A stretch of DNA of 57,798 nt from Massilia sp. HP4 (GCF_005222695.1 NZ_STGG01000034.1:1-57798), one strand, 5' to 3'. Positions 21,052 through 30,559 are shown, counted from the first letter of the stretch. The notes: generated by a model from the sequence alone, not told the origin. Translations and numbers: made by a program.

Positions 21052-21093
21052 AAAGCGGCGCAACGTATGTTATCTGCGTGGCGCCGCTTTTTC
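21052..21093 (+). terminator. Rho-independent terminator between rpmF and plsX
   Basis: A perfect 10-bp stem, AAAGCGGCGC (21052-21061) and GCGCCGCTTT (21081-21090), with a 19-nt loop and T residues continuing to 21092. It probably ends or attenuates the rpmF transcript before plsX. Confidence 0.8.
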
Positions 21094-21247
21094 TTTGGCA
21101 TCTGCTCAGTAACCGGCTGCATCCCCGGAGCCCGTTTCAACGCTCCTGGCACCGTCATGTTGAACAGCCTGGATCCCGTGCGCATGCGCGCCACGACCCG
21201 ATCCCCTCTGGCCGCCCGTCTTGTGTGAGCCGCGGCATCTCCAACAA

Positions 21248-22324
21248 ATGACAATTAAAATTTCCATTGACTGCATGGGCGGCGATCACGGCCCCTCAGT
21301 CACCATTCCGGCAGCCATCTCCTTTCTCAAAAAGCAAGCTGACGCCGAGCTCGTGCTCGTTGGCGTCGAAGATGTGCTGCGCGCAGAACTCAAGAAGCAC
21401 CACGCGGACGATCACCCGCGCCTGACCGTCAAGCATGCCTCCGAAGTCGTCGCGATGGACGATCCGGTCGAAGTGGCCCTGCGCCGCAAGAAGGATTCGT
21501 CGATGCGGGTGGCGATCGAGGCGGTGAAGGACGGCAGCGCCAATGCCTGCGTCTCGGCCGGCAATACCGGCGCCCTGATGGCCGTCTCGCGCTATGTGCT
21601 CAAGACCATGGCCGGCGTCGACCGTCCGGCGATCTGCTCGATCATGCCGAACCAGAAGGGTGGCCCGACCTATATCCTCGACCTCGGCGCCAATGTCGAC
21701 TGCGAGCCGGATCACCTGCACCAGTTCGCCATCATGGGTTCGGTGCTGTGCTCGGCAATCGAGGGTATCCCGCGTCCGACCATTGGCCTGCTCAACGTCG
21801 GCACCGAGGAAATCAAGGGCAACGAGGTGGTCAAGGCCACTGGCGTGCTGCTGCGCGCCGATGCGGAGCGTGGCAAACTGAACTTTTTCGGCAATGTCGA
21901 AGGCAATGATATCTTCAAGGGCACGGTCGATGTCGTCGTGTGCGACGGTTTCGTCGGCAACGTCATGCTCAAGGCGATCGAGGGCCTGTCGCGCTTCATG
22001 AAGACCACGTTCAAGGAAAGCATCATGTCGATGCTGGGCGCGGTATTCGCGCGCAAGGCGCTCAAGAAGCTCAATCCCGAGCGCTACAATGGCGCGGGCC
22101 TGCTCGGCCTGAAAGGCCTGGTCTTCAAGAGCCATGGCGGCGCCAACGCCTATGCCTTCGAGTGGGCAATCAAGCGCGCCTACGATGCCGCGCACAATAA
22201 TGTGCAAGAGCACCTGTCGGCCCTGATCGCCGAACTGATGCCGAGCTCCCCGGTAACGGCTCCGGCGGCCGTGCCCGCAGCGGCGCCGGCGCCCGTGCTC
22301 GATGGCCAGCGCCAGGCGCAATAA
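21248..22324 (+). CDS. plsX: Phosphate acyltransferase PlsX
   Basis: A 358-residue PlsX, which makes acyl-phosphate from acyl-ACP for phospholipid synthesis. The start [16 protein letters not shown], the segment [11 protein letters not shown] and the [10 protein letters not shown] block are diagnostic. The ATG at 21248 gives the standard N-terminus. The last 20 residues are an Ala/Pro-rich tail. It is followed by fabH with a 20-bp gap. Confidence 0.97.
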   Translation: MTIKISIDCMGGDHGPSVTIPAAISFLKKQADAELVLVGVEDVLRAELKKHHADDHPRLTVKHASEVVAMDDPVEVALRRKKDSSMRVAIEAVKDGSANACVSAGNTGALMAVSRYVLKTMAGVDRPAICSIMPNQKGGPTYILDLGANVDCEPDHLHQFAIMGSVLCSAIEGIPRPTIGLLNVGTEEIKGNEVVKATGVLLRADAERGKLNFFGNVEGNDIFKGTVDVVVCDGFVGNVMLKAIEGLSRFMKTTFKESIMSMLGAVFARKALKKLNPERYNGAGLLGLKGLVFKSHGGANAYAFEWAIKRAYDAAHNNVQEHLSALIAELMPSSPVTAPAAVPAAAPAPVLDGQRQAQ

Positions 22325-22344
22325 CCCAGCAGGATGGTGAAGCA

Positions 22345-23331
22345 ATGACCTTGTATAGCAAAATCACCGGCACCGGCAGCTACCTGCCAGCCAACCGCGT
22401 TACCAATGACCAGCTCGCCGCGCAATTGGCCGAGAAGGGCGTCGAGACTTCGCACGAGTGGATCGTCACCCGCAGCGGCATCGAGGCGCGCCACTATGCC
22501 GCCCCCGACGAGCTGTCGTCCGACCTGGCCGTGCACGCCGCCCGCGGCGCGCTCGAGATGGCCGGCAAGACCGCCAGCGACGTCGACCTGGTGATCGTCG
22601 CCAGTTCCACCCCCGATTTCCACGGCAGCTTCCCCAGCACGGCCTGCATCGTGCAGCAAAAACTGGGCATGGCCAACGGCAGCGCCGCCTTCGACGTGGC
22701 GGCCGTGTGCAGCGGCTTCGTGTATGCGGTCGCGACCGCCGACGCCTTCATCCGCGCCGGCAACCACAAGCGCGTGCTGGTGATCGGCGCCGAAGTGTTT
22801 TCGCGCATCGTCGACTTCAACGACCGCACCACTTGCGTGCTGTTCGGCGACGGCGCCGGCGCCGTGCTGCTCGAAGCCTCGAGCGAGCCAGGCATCCTCG
22901 GTTGCAAGCTGCATGCCGACGGCAGCCATGCCGACATCTTGTCGATTCCGGGCAATCTGGCCAATGGCGCGGTGGCCGGCAGCGGCTTTTTGCACATGGA
23001 CGGCCCGGCCGTGTTCAAGCTGGCCGTGTCGGTGCTCGAGAAAGTCGCGCACGAAGTGCTCGACCATGCCGGCGTTTCCGCCGAGCAGGTCGACTGGCTG
23101 GTGCCGCACCAGGCCAATATCCGCATCATGAACGGCACCGCCAGGAAGCTCGGCCTGCCACAAGAAAAGATGGTCGTCACCGTCCATGAGCACGGTAATA
23201 CCTCGGCCGCCTCGATCCCGCTGGCGCTCGACCAGGCGGTGCGCGATGGCCGCATCAAGCCGGGCCAGAACGTGCTGATGGAAGGCGTGGGCGGCGGCTT
23301 TACCTGGGGCGCGGTGCTGGCGCGCATGTAA
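22345..23331 (+). CDS. fabH: Beta-ketoacyl-ACP synthase III
   Basis: A 328-residue KAS III that condenses acetyl-CoA with malonyl-ACP to start fatty-acid synthesis. The catalytic triad is visible: Cys122 in AAVCSGF, His in [11 protein letters not shown] and Asn in [10 protein letters not shown]. The start [15 protein letters not shown] is typical. It is co-directional with plsX and fabD. Confidence 0.98.
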   Translation: MTLYSKITGTGSYLPANRVTNDQLAAQLAEKGVETSHEWIVTRSGIEARHYAAPDELSSDLAVHAARGALEMAGKTASDVDLVIVASSTPDFHGSFPSTACIVQQKLGMANGSAAFDVAAVCSGFVYAVATADAFIRAGNHKRVLVIGAEVFSRIVDFNDRTTCVLFGDGAGAVLLEASSEPGILGCKLHADGSHADILSIPGNLANGAVAGSGFLHMDGPAVFKLAVSVLEKVAHEVLDHAGVSAEQVDWLVPHQANIRIMNGTARKLGLPQEKMVVTVHEHGNTSAASIPLALDQAVRDGRIKPGQNVLMEGVGGGFTWGAVLARM

Positions 23332-23376
23332 GCGCCGGCCGCACTCCCGATAACAACAACACTACGGAAAACAACG

Positions 23377-24312
23377 ATGAGCAAATTCGCATTCCTGTTC
23401 ACCGGACAAGGCGCCCAGGCAGTGGGCATGCTGAACGGCTTTGCCGGTAACCCGGTCGTCGACCAGACCGTGCAAGAAGCGTCCGATGCCCTGGGCTTCG
23501 ACCTCAAGCGCCTGATCGCCGAAGGCCCGAAGGAAGACCTCGATCTCACGACCAATACCCAGCCGGTCATGCTGACCGCCGCGGTCGCCGTCTACCGCGC
23601 CTGGATCGCGGCCGGCGGCCCGGTGCCGAACGTGGTCGCGGGCCATAGCCTGGGCGAATATTCGGCCCTGGTCGCGGCTGGCGTGATCCCGTTCGCCGAC
23701 GCCGTGCCGCTGGTGCGCTTCCGCGCCCAGTCGATGCAGGACGCGGTGCCGGTCGGACAGGGCGGCATGGCCGTCATCCTCGGCCTGCAGGCCGACGACG
23801 TGCGCGCCGTCTGCACCGAGGCAGCGCAGGGCGAAGTGGTCGAAGCCGTCAATTTCAACGAGCCGACCCAGATCGTGATCGCCGGCCAGTCCGCCGCCGT
23901 CGAGCGCGCCTGCGAGATCGCCAAGGCCAAGGGCGCCAAGCGCGCCATGAAGCTGTCGGTGTCGGCGCCATTCCACTCGTCGCTCCTGAAACCGGCATCG
24001 GACCGCCTGCGTACCTATATGGCGGAGCTGAAGTTTGCCGCGCCACAAATCGACGTCATCAACAACGTCGACGTCGCCGTGCTGAGCGACCCCGAACAGA
24101 TCAAGGATGCGCTGGTGCGCCAGGCCGCAGGTCCAGTGCGCTGGGTCGAGACCATGCAGAAGATGGCTGCCGAGGGTGTGACCCAGGTCATTGAATGCGC
24201 GCCGAGCAAGACCCTGATCGGCATGGCCAAGCGCATCGACGCCAACCTCGTCGGCGAAGCGCTGGTCGACCAGGCCGCGCTGGAACGCGTGCTGGCCTCG
24301 TTCTCCGAATAA
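23377..24312 (+). CDS. fabD: Malonyl-CoA:ACP transacylase
   Basis: A 311-residue FabD that loads malonyl groups onto ACP. FTGQGAQAVGM lies at the N-terminus and the nucleophile Ser91 in GHSLGEYSALV. APFHSSLLKPA carries the catalytic His. It lies 45 bp after fabH and 17 bp before fabG. Confidence 0.98.
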   Translation: MSKFAFLFTGQGAQAVGMLNGFAGNPVVDQTVQEASDALGFDLKRLIAEGPKEDLDLTTNTQPVMLTAAVAVYRAWIAAGGPVPNVVAGHSLGEYSALVAAGVIPFADAVPLVRFRAQSMQDAVPVGQGGMAVILGLQADDVRAVCTEAAQGEVVEAVNFNEPTQIVIAGQSAAVERACEIAKAKGAKRAMKLSVSAPFHSSLLKPASDRLRTYMAELKFAAPQIDVINNVDVAVLSDPEQIKDALVRQAAGPVRWVETMQKMAAEGVTQVIECAPSKTLIGMAKRIDANLVGEALVDQAALERVLASFSE

Positions 24313-24329
24313 AAGATAAAAGGAAACCC

Positions 24330-25067
24330 ATGAATCTGCAGAACCAAGTCGCGCTCGTCACCGGCGCATCGCGCGGCATCGGCAAGGCCATCGCGCTCGA
24401 ACTGGCGCGCCAGGGCGCCAAGGTCGTCGGCACCGCCACCAGCGAATCGGGCGCCCAGGCGATCTCCGATTACCTGGCCGAATTCGGCGGCAAGGGCGTC
24501 GTGCTGAACGTGCTCGACGCTGCCCGCTGTGCCGAAGTGGTGGACGAGGTGCAGAAGGGCTTCGGCAGCCTGGCTATCCTGGTCAACAATGCCGGCATCA
24601 CCCAGGACAACCTTGCCATGCGCATGAAGGACGATGAGTTCGACAGCGTGATCGCCACCAACCTGACCGCCGTCGGCCGCCTGTCGCGCCTGGTACTGCG
24701 CGGCATGATGAAAGCCAAGGCTGGCCGCATCATCAGCATTACCTCGGTGGTCGGCGCGGCCGGCAATCCGGGCCAGATGAATTACGCCGCGGCCAAGGCC
24801 GGCGTGGCCGGCATGACCCGCGCGCTGGCGCGCGAGATCGGCAGCCGCAACATCACCGTCAACTGCGTGGCCCCGGGTTTTATCGACACCGACATGACCC
24901 GCGCACTGGGCGAAGGCCAGCACGAGGCCTTGCTGACCCAGATTCCGCTGGGCCGCCTGGGCCAGCCGGAAGACATCGCCCATGCGGTGGCTTTCCTTGC
25001 TGGTCCGCAAGCCGCGTACATCACGGGCACCGAGTTGCACGTGAATGGCGGCATGTATATGAACTAA
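24330..25067 (+). CDS. fabG: 3-oxoacyl-ACP reductase FabG
   Basis: A 245-residue short-chain dehydrogenase that reduces 3-oxoacyl-ACP with NADPH. TGASRGIG is the nucleotide-binding loop, NNAG follows, and YAAAK carries the catalytic Tyr and Lys after the catalytic Ser in ITSVVG. Ribosome site AAAGGAAA precedes the ATG at 24330. Confidence 0.97.
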   Translation: MNLQNQVALVTGASRGIGKAIALELARQGAKVVGTATSESGAQAISDYLAEFGGKGVVLNVLDAARCAEVVDEVQKGFGSLAILVNNAGITQDNLAMRMKDDEFDSVIATNLTAVGRLSRLVLRGMMKAKAGRIISITSVVGAAGNPGQMNYAAAKAGVAGMTRALAREIGSRNITVNCVAPGFIDTDMTRALGEGQHEALLTQIPLGRLGQPEDIAHAVAFLAGPQAAYITGTELHVNGGMYMN

Positions 25068-25084
25068 TAAGTAAAGTAAGACCC

Positions 25085-25126
25085 GCGGCCATATCGTCCC
25101 CGGTAAACCGGGTCCGATATGGCCGC
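25085..25126 (+). terminator. Long hairpin between fabG and acpP
   Basis: A 12-bp perfect outer stem (GCGGCCATATCG / CGATATGGCCGC) with an inner CCCGG-TAAA-CCGGG hairpin. It begins 17 bp after fabG. No strong U-run follows, so it may be an RNase or attenuation site that separates acpP expression from the upstream operon. Confidence 0.65.
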
Positions 25127-25199
25127 AATCTCGACTTTTAGCAGGACTTTCCGGCGAATTGGCCGCAGTCGCCGAAAATAGTTTTTCGGGTCGCAAACC

Positions 25200-25208
25200 T
25201 GATAAAAT
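25200..25208 (+). promoter_or_regulatory. Extended -10 promoter element of acpP
   Basis: TGATAAAAT fits an extended -10 (TGnTATAAT). It lies 41 bp before the acpP ATG and after the fabG hairpin. The T-rich GTTTTTC stretch upstream gives only a poor -35. An own promoter fits the need for very high ACP levels. Confidence 0.55.
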
Positions 25209-25249
25209 GCGCGCACTTTCCGCAACACATACCTTAATGGAGCTACAAC

Positions 25250-25489
25250 ATGTCGGATATCGAACAACGCGTTAAAAAAATCGTCGCTGAACAACTGGGC
25301 GTTGCAGAAGCAGACATCAAAATCGATTCCTCGTTCGTTGACGACCTCGGCGCTGACTCGCTGGACACCGTCGAACTGGTGATGGCACTGGAAGACGAGT
25401 TCGAAATGGAAATCCCTGACGAGCAGGCTGAGAAAATCACCACCGTCAAGCAAGCCATCGACTACGCAACCGCGCACGTCAAGGCCTAA
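25250..25489 (+). CDS. acpP: Acyl carrier protein
   Basis: A 79-residue acidic ACP. The phosphopantetheine attachment Ser37 lies in [10 protein letters not shown]. It carries growing acyl chains in fatty-acid synthesis; the attaching enzyme, AcpS, is encoded in this window at 37034. Its codons are less GC-biased than the neighbours, as in many highly expressed genes. Ribosome site TGGAG. Confidence 0.99.
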   Translation: MSDIEQRVKKIVAEQLGVAEADIKIDSSFVDDLGADSLDTVELVMALEDEFEMEIPDEQAEKITTVKQAIDYATAHVKA

Positions 25490-25520
25490 GTAGTCGCTTT
25501 ACAGTTTTTGGGAGAATCGC

Positions 25521-26768
25521 TTGAGTCGTTCACGCAACCGCCGTGTCGTCGTCACCGGCCTGGGCTGCATTTCACCAATCGGCAACACCGTTGCCGAAAC
25601 GTGGGACGCGGCACTGGCCGGCAAGTCGGGCATTGCCAACATCACCAAGTTTGATGCAGCGCCATTCACGACCCACTTTGCTGGTGAGGTCAAGAACTTC
25701 AACGTCGAAGACTACCTGCCCGGCAAGGAAGGCCGCCACATGGATACGTTTATCCATTTCGGCATGGCAGCCGGCATCCAGGCCCTGCAGGATTCGGGCC
25801 TGGAAGTCACCGAAGAGAACGCGGACCGCATCGGCGTGGTGATCGGTTCGGGCATCGGCGGCCTGCCGATGATCGAAGCGACCAAAGAGGAATACGCGAA
25901 CCGCGGCGCACGCCGCATCTCGCCGTTCTTCGTGCCGGCCTCGATCATCAACATGATCTCGGGCGATCTCTCGATCAAGTTCGGCCTGCGTGGCCCGAAC
26001 CTGTCCATCGTCACCGCCTGCACCACCGGCCTGCACAGCATCGGCGCGGCAGCGCGCCTGATCGAGTACGGCGATGCCGACGTGATGATCGCGGGCGGCG
26101 CCGAATCGACCGTGTCGCCGCTGGGCCTGGGCGGTTTCGCCTCGGCACGTGCGCTGTCGACCCGCAACGACGATCCGGCTACCGCCTCGCGTCCATGGGA
26201 CCGCGACCGCGACGGCTTCGTGCTGGGCGAGGGCGCCGGTGTCATGGTGCTCGAAGAATACGAACACGCTGTCGCGCGTGGCGCCAAGATCTATGCTGAA
26301 GTCATCGGCTTCGGCATGAGCGCGGATGCCCACCACATCACCTCGCCGGTCGAGGATGGCAGTGGTGCGGCGCGTTGCATGGTCAATGCGTTCAACAACG
26401 CCGGCATCAATGTCGACCAGGTGCAGTATGTCAATGCGCACGGCACCTCGACCCCGCTGGGCGACAAGGCCGAGGTGCAGGGCATCAAGCGCGTGTTCGG
26501 CGACCATGCCAGGAACCTGGTCGTCAACTCGACCAAGTCGATGACCGGTCACCTGCTGGGCGGGGCCGGCGGCCTGGAATCGGTGTTCACCGTGCTGGCG
26601 ATCCACAACCAGGTCTCGCCACCGACGATCAACATCTTCAACCAGGACCCGGAGTGCGACCTGGACTTCTGCGCCAACACGGCGCGCGAGATGCAGATCG
26701 ACTACGCGGTGAAGAATTCCTTCGGCTTCGGCGGCACCAACGGTACGCTGATCTTCGCCAAGGTCTGA
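25521..26768 (+). CDS. fabF: Beta-ketoacyl-ACP synthase II
   Basis: A 415-residue KAS II for chain elongation. The nucleophile Cys167 is in [10 protein letters not shown]; His residues lie in [11 protein letters not shown] and [18 protein letters not shown] closes the active site. The start is a TTG at 25521, preceded by GGGAGA at 5-bp spacing. It gives [14 protein letters not shown], the family N-terminus, and no ATG or GTG in frame fits better. Confidence 0.97.
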   Translation: MSRSRNRRVVVTGLGCISPIGNTVAETWDAALAGKSGIANITKFDAAPFTTHFAGEVKNFNVEDYLPGKEGRHMDTFIHFGMAAGIQALQDSGLEVTEENADRIGVVIGSGIGGLPMIEATKEEYANRGARRISPFFVPASIINMISGDLSIKFGLRGPNLSIVTACTTGLHSIGAAARLIEYGDADVMIAGGAESTVSPLGLGGFASARALSTRNDDPATASRPWDRDRDGFVLGEGAGVMVLEEYEHAVARGAKIYAEVIGFGMSADAHHITSPVEDGSGAARCMVNAFNNAGINVDQVQYVNAHGTSTPLGDKAEVQGIKRVFGDHARNLVVNSTKSMTGHLLGGAGGLESVFTVLAIHNQVSPPTINIFNQDPECDLDFCANTAREMQIDYAVKNSFGFGGTNGTLIFAKV

Positions 26769-26775
26769 ACCCGAT

Positions 26776-26834
26776 CGCCCCATCCCGGTCCAACGGGATG
26801 GGCGCTTCCTGAAAACCTGCCCATCGGGCAGGTT
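26776..26834 (+). terminator. Double hairpin after fabF
   Basis: Hairpin 1 is CGCCC(C)ATCCCG / CGGGATGGGCG at 26776-26804. Hairpin 2 is AACCTGCCC-ATC-GGGCAGGTT at 26814-26834, ending in TT. Two strong stems in tandem mark the end of the fab operon. Confidence 0.75.
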
Positions 26835-26890
26835 CCCTCCAGTTTCATCCGTCTCCACCCGCTCGTTTTTCCCTTTGCTGGGCCTGCCTC

Positions 26891-27415
26891 ATGTCGCTCG
26901 CAGTGTCCGTCATCATCGCGCCGTCGCGTCGCTTGCGTTGCCTGCTTGCCGCCTTCTGCGCGTCCCTGTGCGCGGCCGGCCTGGCCGTGGGACTGCTGCT
27001 GCCTGAACGCTTCGCATTCGGCGGCGCTGTCGCATGCGTGCCGCTGCTCGCCGCGTTGTCGCTTCTGCGCCCGCTTTTGCACGCGATTGCAACGGTGCGC
27101 CGGATTGATATTTCTGGAGTTGGGCAGCTTGGCCTGACGGTACAACATGAGTGGCGGAAGGGCAGGGCGGCGGCCGCATTTGCCGCATCGGGCTCACCCA
27201 TGACGCTGCTGCCCGGCGCCACGGTCTGGCCTTGCTGCATCCTGCTGCGCCTGCGCGCCGAGGACGGTGCGACCTGGCCATTGGTGCTGCTGCCAGATGC
27301 CGTGCCGCCCAGTCAGTACCGCGCATTGGCGGTCGCCGTGCGTGCGCTTGCCAATGGGGCTGCAACAATACCAATACAAAACAGTGTGAACTTATTGCAG
27401 GGGGCCAACTCTTAA
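26891..27415 (+). CDS. YgfX/CptA-like small membrane protein
   Basis: A 174-residue protein with two adjacent hydrophobic segments (about 18-38 and 43-60), then a soluble part. It has the family-like motifs APSRRLR at the start, ILLRLR in the middle and LLPDAVPPSQYRALAVAVR near the end. This fits the YgfX (DUF1434) family, whose E. coli member was described as toxin CptA and linked to SdhE. No sdhE-like gene lies beside it here. The position before rpoE suggests an operon with it. The start has a weak ribosome site. Confidence 0.7.
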   Translation: MSLAVSVIIAPSRRLRCLLAAFCASLCAAGLAVGLLLPERFAFGGAVACVPLLAALSLLRPLLHAIATVRRIDISGVGQLGLTVQHEWRKGRAAAAFAASGSPMTLLPGATVWPCCILLRLRAEDGATWPLVLLPDAVPPSQYRALAVAVRALANGAATIPIQNSVNLLQGANS

Positions 27416-27446
27416 GAATGGGTGGGCCGCCAATGGGGCATGGTCC

Positions 27447-28049
27447 GTGACGACAGAACGCGAGTGTGATCAGTTGTTGGTAGAGCGCGTCCAGGCCGGG
27501 GACCAGGGGGCTTTCGATTTGCTCGTCTCCAAGTACCAGCGTCGCCTGATGCGCCTGGTGTCGCGTCTCGTCCACGATCCGGCCGAAGCCGAAGACGTGG
27601 TGCAAGAGACCTTCATCAAGGCATACCGGGCCCTGCGCCATTTTCGCGGGGATTCGGCTTTTTATACATGGCTTTATCGAATAGGAATCAACACAGCCAA
27701 GAATTTTTTAGTCACCCAGGGAAGGCGCGCACCGACCTCGACCGAGACGGATGCCGAACGCGCCGAAGGATTCGATGATGCTGACAGCTTGCGCGACATT
27801 AGTACACCAGAATCCATGCTCGCCAGTAAGCAGATCGCCCATACAGTCAACGCGGCCATGGAGGCATTGCCGCTCGAACTGCGCACGGCGATCGTGCTGC
27901 GCGAAATCGAAGGACTCAGCTATGAGGAAATCTCTGAAGTGATGGCCTGTCCAATAGGTACGGTGCGCAGCCGGATTTTCCGCGCGCGCGAAGTCATCGC
28001 CGAGAAATTACGCCCTTTACTCGATTTCCCGGTTGACAAACGTCGGTAG
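27447..28049 (+). CDS. rpoE: RNA polymerase sigma factor RpoE (sigma-E, ECF)
   Basis: A 200-residue ECF sigma factor for envelope stress. Region 2 shows AEDVVQETFIKAYRAL, and region 4 shows LPLELRTAIVLREIEG and YEEISEVMACPIGTVRSRI. The start is a GTG at 27447; a nearby ATG at 27440 is out of frame. The gene is followed by an anti-sigma gene and mucD, as in rpoE operons. Confidence 0.96.
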   Translation: MTTERECDQLLVERVQAGDQGAFDLLVSKYQRRLMRLVSRLVHDPAEAEDVVQETFIKAYRALRHFRGDSAFYTWLYRIGINTAKNFLVTQGRRAPTSTETDAERAEGFDDADSLRDISTPESMLASKQIAHTVNAAMEALPLELRTAIVLREIEGLSYEEISEVMACPIGTVRSRIFRAREVIAEKLRPLLDFPVDKRR

Positions 28050-28106
28050 GTAGCGGGATCGTACGAACACATATTGAACACGCCGACGACGTCGACGGAT
28101 ATACCG

Positions 28107-28418
28107 ATGGACACCAACAAGAAATTACGCGAGCAGATCTCTGCCCTGAAAGACGGCGCCTTGCCCGAGGCCGACCTTGAACTGGCCCTGGCCGCCCTGC
28201 AGGGCAGCGATGGCCGGCAGGCATGGGATCTGTACCACCTGATCGGCGACACCTTGCGCGACGCATCCGCCCACGCCTCGGGGCCGGCATTGTCGCCCGA
28301 TTTTCGCGCCCGCCTTGCCGAGCGCCTGGCCGGCGAAGCGCCGCCGTTGCGGCGCGCGACGGTCGCCGCCGAGCCCACCGGCCTGGCGGCGCTGCTCGCC
28401 AAGAGCGTTTCGTCCTGA
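28107..28418 (+). CDS. rseA: Short RseA-like anti-sigma-E protein without membrane segment
   Basis: 103 residues from the ATG at 28107 (a TTG 11 codons earlier is possible). MDTNKKLREQISALKDG and the following helix, with W-DLYHLIGDTLR, match the cytoplasmic sigma-binding domain of RseA/MucA. Typical RseA proteins continue through a transmembrane helix into a periplasmic domain that is cut by DegS/RseP. Here the protein ends after about 100 residues with no hydrophobic stretch, and a terminator follows 4 bp later. The gene that should come next, rseB, is absent. It is probably a soluble anti-sigma factor (inference). Confidence 0.82.
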   Translation: MDTNKKLREQISALKDGALPEADLELALAALQGSDGRQAWDLYHLIGDTLRDASAHASGPALSPDFRARLAERLAGEAPPLRRATVAAEPTGLAALLAKSVSS

Positions 28419-28421
28419 CTT

Positions 28422-28443
28422 AGAGCCTACCGGGGTAGGCTCT
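28422..28443 (+). terminator. Terminator after the rseA-like gene
   Basis: AGAGCCTACC GG GGTAGGCTCT, a perfect 10-bp inverted repeat followed by TACTTACT. It starts 4 bp after the stop codon and separates rpoE-rseA from mucD. Confidence 0.8.
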
Positions 28444-28581
28444 TACTTACTCCACGCTTAAAATCCCTCCATCCTTGGGCCAGGACGCCGCTTTTAGCGG
28501 CGGCGCGGCATGGTCACGGCGCGACAAAGCGCGCAATTTGGCTTACCATTCAGTCAATCTTAGCCATTCAATAGCGAATCC

Positions 28582-30039
28582 ATGACCAGTAAAACTGCCA
28601 GCCTGCTCCTGTCGGCGCTGCTCGTGTCCGGCGCCACGGCCTTCATCCAGCCCGTCCACGCTGCCGCCCCCGTTCCAACCCCAACCGTCTCCGGCCTGCC
28701 CGATTTCACCGACGTCATCGACAAGGTCGGCCCGGCCGTCGTCAATATCCGCACCACCGAGCGCGTGCGCAACCGCGGCGGCGCGCCGGGCGACGAAGAG
28801 ATGCAGGAATTCCTGCGCCGTTTCTTCGGCGGCCAGATCCCGCGCGGCGGTGGCGGCGGCCGCCGCGCGCCACAACAAGAAGAAGAACGCGAAGTGCAGC
28901 GCGGCGTCGGCTCGGGCTTCATCATATCAAACGACGGCTTCGTGCTGACCAATGCCCACGTGGTCGAGGGCGCCGACCAGGTCACCGTCACGCTCTCCGA
29001 CCGCCGCGAATTCAAGGCCAAGGTGCTGGGCGCCGACCGCCGCTCCGACGTCGCGGTACTCAAGCTCGATGCGACCAACCTGCCTTACCTGCGCACCGGC
29101 GACTCGAGCAAGATCCGGGTGGGCGAGTGGGTACTGGCCATCGGCTCGCCATTCGGCCTCGAGAACACCGTGACCGCCGGCATCATCTCGGCCAAGTCGC
29201 GCGATACCGGCGATTACCTGCCGCTGATCCAGAGCGACGTGGCGGTCAATCCGGGCAACTCGGGCGGCCCGCTGATCAACCTGCGCGGCGAAGTAATCGG
29301 CATCAACTCCCAGATCGCGACCCTGTCAGGCGCCTACAACGGCATCTCGTTCGCGGTGCCGATCGACGAAGTCATTCGCGTGTCCGACCAGCTCAAGGCC
29401 ACCGGCAAGGTCACCCGTGGCCGCCTGGGCGTGCAGATCAGCGAAGTCACACGCGACGTGGCCGAATCGCTGGGCCTGGGCAAGGCGCGCGGCGCCGAAG
29501 TCTCGATGGTCGAGCCGGACGGCCCGGCCGAGAAGGCGGGCATCAAGGTCGGCGACATCATCCTGGCCTTCAACAAGCAGCCGATCCAGAGCACCGGCGA
29601 CCTGCCGCGCCTGGTCGGCGCCTCCAAGGTCGGCAGCCGCGCCAGTGTCACCGTGTGGCGCCGTGGAGCCCAGGTCGAGGTGCCGGTCACCATCGTCGAG
29701 CTGCAAGAAGAGCGTCCGACCCAGGGCCGCCAGCAGCCGAAGAAACCGGCGCCGGGCGCCACGCCTGACGCGCTGGGCCTGCACCTGGCGAATATCGCCC
29801 CAGCCGACCGCAAGGAGCTGGGCATCGACCACGGCTTGCTGGTCGAAGAAGCGCAAGGCCCGGCCGCCACCGCCGGCATCCAGCCGGGCGACCTGATCCT
29901 GCAGTGGAACAATACGCCGATCACCAGCGTCGAGCAGTTCAAGGCCTTGCTGGCCAAGCACGACAAGTCGAAGGCCGTGGCCCTGCTGGTGCAGCGCGAG
30001 GAAACCACGCAGTACATCACGCTCAAGCCGCGCCAGTGA
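28582..30039 (+). CDS. mucD: Periplasmic serine protease MucD/DegP (Do family)
   Basis: A 485-residue HtrA protease and chaperone of the periplasm. The signal peptide (1 to about 28) ends at VHA-AAP. The catalytic triad is His126 (TNAHVVEG), Asp156 (SDVAVLKL) and Ser227 (GNSGGPL). Two PDZ domains follow (about 275-370 and 395-480). A Gly/Arg-rich loop sits at 85-105. No clear sigma-E-type promoter was found in the 138-bp gap upstream. The stop overlaps the glutaredoxin start. Confidence 0.95.
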   Translation: MTSKTASLLLSALLVSGATAFIQPVHAAAPVPTPTVSGLPDFTDVIDKVGPAVVNIRTTERVRNRGGAPGDEEMQEFLRRFFGGQIPRGGGGGRRAPQQEEEREVQRGVGSGFIISNDGFVLTNAHVVEGADQVTVTLSDRREFKAKVLGADRRSDVAVLKLDATNLPYLRTGDSSKIRVGEWVLAIGSPFGLENTVTAGIISAKSRDTGDYLPLIQSDVAVNPGNSGGPLINLRGEVIGINSQIATLSGAYNGISFAVPIDEVIRVSDQLKATGKVTRGRLGVQISEVTRDVAESLGLGKARGAEVSMVEPDGPAEKAGIKVGDIILAFNKQPIQSTGDLPRLVGASKVGSRASVTVWRRGAQVEVPVTIVELQEERPTQGRQQPKKPAPGATPDALGLHLANIAPADRKELGIDHGLLVEEAQGPAATAGIQPGDLILQWNNTPITSVEQFKALLAKHDKSKAVALLVQREETTQYITLKPRQ

Positions 30040-30323
30040 CGCAGCAAGGCAGGGCGCCGCAGTTCACCCTGTACTCGCGCAGCTGGTGCCACCTGTGCGA
30101 GGACATGCTGGCGGCGCTGCGCGCGCTTGAGCCGCCCGGGCAGCCGTTCGACGTCGCCGTGCTGGACGTCGACGCCGACCCGGCGCTGGTGGCGCGCTTC
30201 GACGAGCTGGTCCCGGTGCTGTATGGCGATCCCGGCCAGCCCGAGCTGTGCCATTACTTCCTGGATGAAACGGCGGTGCGGGCATACCTGGCCGCCTGCG
30301 CCGGCGCGCAGGCCGCAACCTAG
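30036..30323 (+). CDS. Glutaredoxin-family protein (DUF836 type)
   Basis: A 95-residue thioredoxin-fold protein with the redox motif CHLC in TLYSRSWCHLCEDM. It has a conserved VPVLYGD cis-Pro segment and no signal peptide. The GTG start at 30036 overlaps the mucD stop (GTGA). It is usually found between mucD and lepA in this group. The redox partner is unknown. Confidence 0.88.
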   Translation: MTQQGRAPQFTLYSRSWCHLCEDMLAALRALEPPGQPFDVAVLDVDADPALVARFDELVPVLYGDPGQPELCHYFLDETAVRAYLAACAGAQAAT

Positions 30324-30413
30324 GCATCCCTCTGGAAACCGGCCTTTCTGCCTCGAAATCCGGTAAAATGCCGGGTCGGAGCGGTAATTGCATACCTTCC
30401 ATAGAATTCCAAG

Positions 30414-30542
30414 GCGCTCGCCTGGGGACCGGCACGGCCCCCGACGCAGCGCTTTTTCGTATTGCGCAACCCGTTCGCACCGCAGCACGGTGCACCTGGC
30501 AGAGCGCCATACTTCGTCGTCGCCGCCTTGCGCGGCCTTTTT
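30414..30542 (+). promoter_or_regulatory. lepA leader with two terminator-like hairpins
   Basis: Hairpin 1: outer GCGCT (30414-30418) / AGCGC (30448-30452), inner GGGGACCggcacGGCCCC, followed by TTTTT at 30453-30457. Hairpin 2: GCCGC-CTTGC-GCGGC at 30522-30536 followed by CTTTTT. The second ends 17 bp before the lepA ATG. A -10-like TAAAAT lies at 30364-30369 with no good -35. This could be an attenuated leader. Confidence 0.45.
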
Positions 30543-30559
30543 GGTTTTGAGCTTTGCTA

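Noticed and set aside
28444..28581. Sigma-E autoregulated promoter before mucD
   Set aside because: Neither a GGAACTT-like -35 nor a TCTGA-like -10 at proper spacing was found.
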